Of a stretch of DNA of 5,891 nt, positions 5,699 to 5,891 are shown piece by piece (within the stretch, counting starts at the first letter, position 1; every line of letters begins with the position of its first letter). The notes under the pieces are model-generated. The model had not been told where the DNA came from, searched no databases, and saw only the letters and a list, made by a program, of their open reading frames with translations. The translations under genes and the position numbers were made by a program. Location of the stretch: contig JANRJB010000354.1 in assembly GCA_033764265.1 (NCBI GenBank), positions 1 through 5,891 on the forward strand, written 5' to 3'. This stretch comes from VGEM01 sp033764265. GTDB taxonomy: Bacteria; Pseudomonadota; Alphaproteobacteria; Rhodospirillales; Rhodospirillaceae.

Positions 5699-5891
5699 AT
5701 GCACGTTGCCACCACCCGCCGCCGCGCGCTCGCGCTTGCGGCTTCCGTCGCAGCCATGGCCACGCGCGCCGCCGCGGCCACCGCCTACAAACCCGCGCCG
5801 GGGCCGTTCGCGGTGCGCACCGCCAATCCGCTTTCATTCCGGCTCGACGAACAGAACAAAGACCTTCAGCTCCGCCTGTCCTGGCCCGACG
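5699..5891 (+). CDS. Secreted protein, N-terminal fragment; possible alpha/beta hydrolase
   Basis: The gene runs off the right edge; 64 codons are visible. The ATG at 5699 has AGGA (5689-5692) six bases upstream. The product begins MHVATTRRRALALAASVAAM, an Arg-rich n-region followed by a hydrophobic Ala/Leu segment and a likely cleavage site near residues 27-29 (before YKPAPGP). TTRRRALAL resembles a twin-arginine signal, although the h-region would also suit Sec export. The start of the mature part, PGPFAVRTANPLSFRLDEQN followed by KDLQLRLSWPD, resembles the N-terminal strands of secreted chlorophyllase/dienelactone-hydrolase-like proteins, where a D-x2-R/N-x-R/K-x-L-x-L/V-R-x-x-x-P pattern precedes the hydrolase core. 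That family call is tentative because the nucleophile elbow and catalytic residues lie outside the window. The coding frame and export signal are well supported. Confidence 0.7.
   Translation, partial: MHVATTRRRALALAASVAAMATRAAAATAYKPAPGPFAVRTANPLSFRLDEQNKDLQLRLSWPD

Overview
This is a GC-rich window with long ORFs packed on the minus strand and short intergenic gaps. It looks like a high-GC proteobacterium, most likely an alphaproteobacterium. That placement is inferred from base composition, protein style and gene content; there is no rRNA or other marker in the window to settle it.

Layout. At the left edge (2-184, plus strand) is the C-terminal end of a thioredoxin-like [2Fe-2S] ferredoxin protein. 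It overlaps by four bases (ATGA) a 48-residue single-pass membrane protein with a CPAC motif (181-327). A short convergent gap (328-430) separates these from the main block. From 5469 down to 431 the minus strand carries one apparent operon, in transcription order: an ABC ATPase (GldA/NatA type), a six-helix ABC-2 permease (GldF type), a GldG-type auxiliary protein anchored at both ends, a DUF4340 protein with an N-terminal membrane anchor, and a 72-codon hydrophobic small protein. Gaps within it are 17, 9, 20 and 40 bases. A 229-base divergent intergenic region (5470-5698) then leads to the start of a plus-strand gene (5699 to the window edge). That gene encodes a secreted protein with an arginine-rich, possibly Tat-type, signal peptide; its first mature residues resemble the N terminus of chlorophyllase/dienelactone-hydrolase-like alpha/beta hydrolases.

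How the genes work together. The ATPase and permease should form the ABC engine. The GldG-type and DUF4340 proteins should sit on the outer face of the membrane as large periplasmic partners, each carrying a Pro/Ala/Glu-rich spacer. This GldA-GldF-GldG-DUF4340 arrangement is a recognised but poorly understood cassette, named after Bacteroidetes gliding genes and widespread in bacteria that do not glide. Its substrate is unknown here. The least described component is the small membrane protein at the 3' end of the operon. I saw no tRNA, rRNA, CRISPR array, insertion sequence or phage gene, and no clear sign of horizontal transfer.
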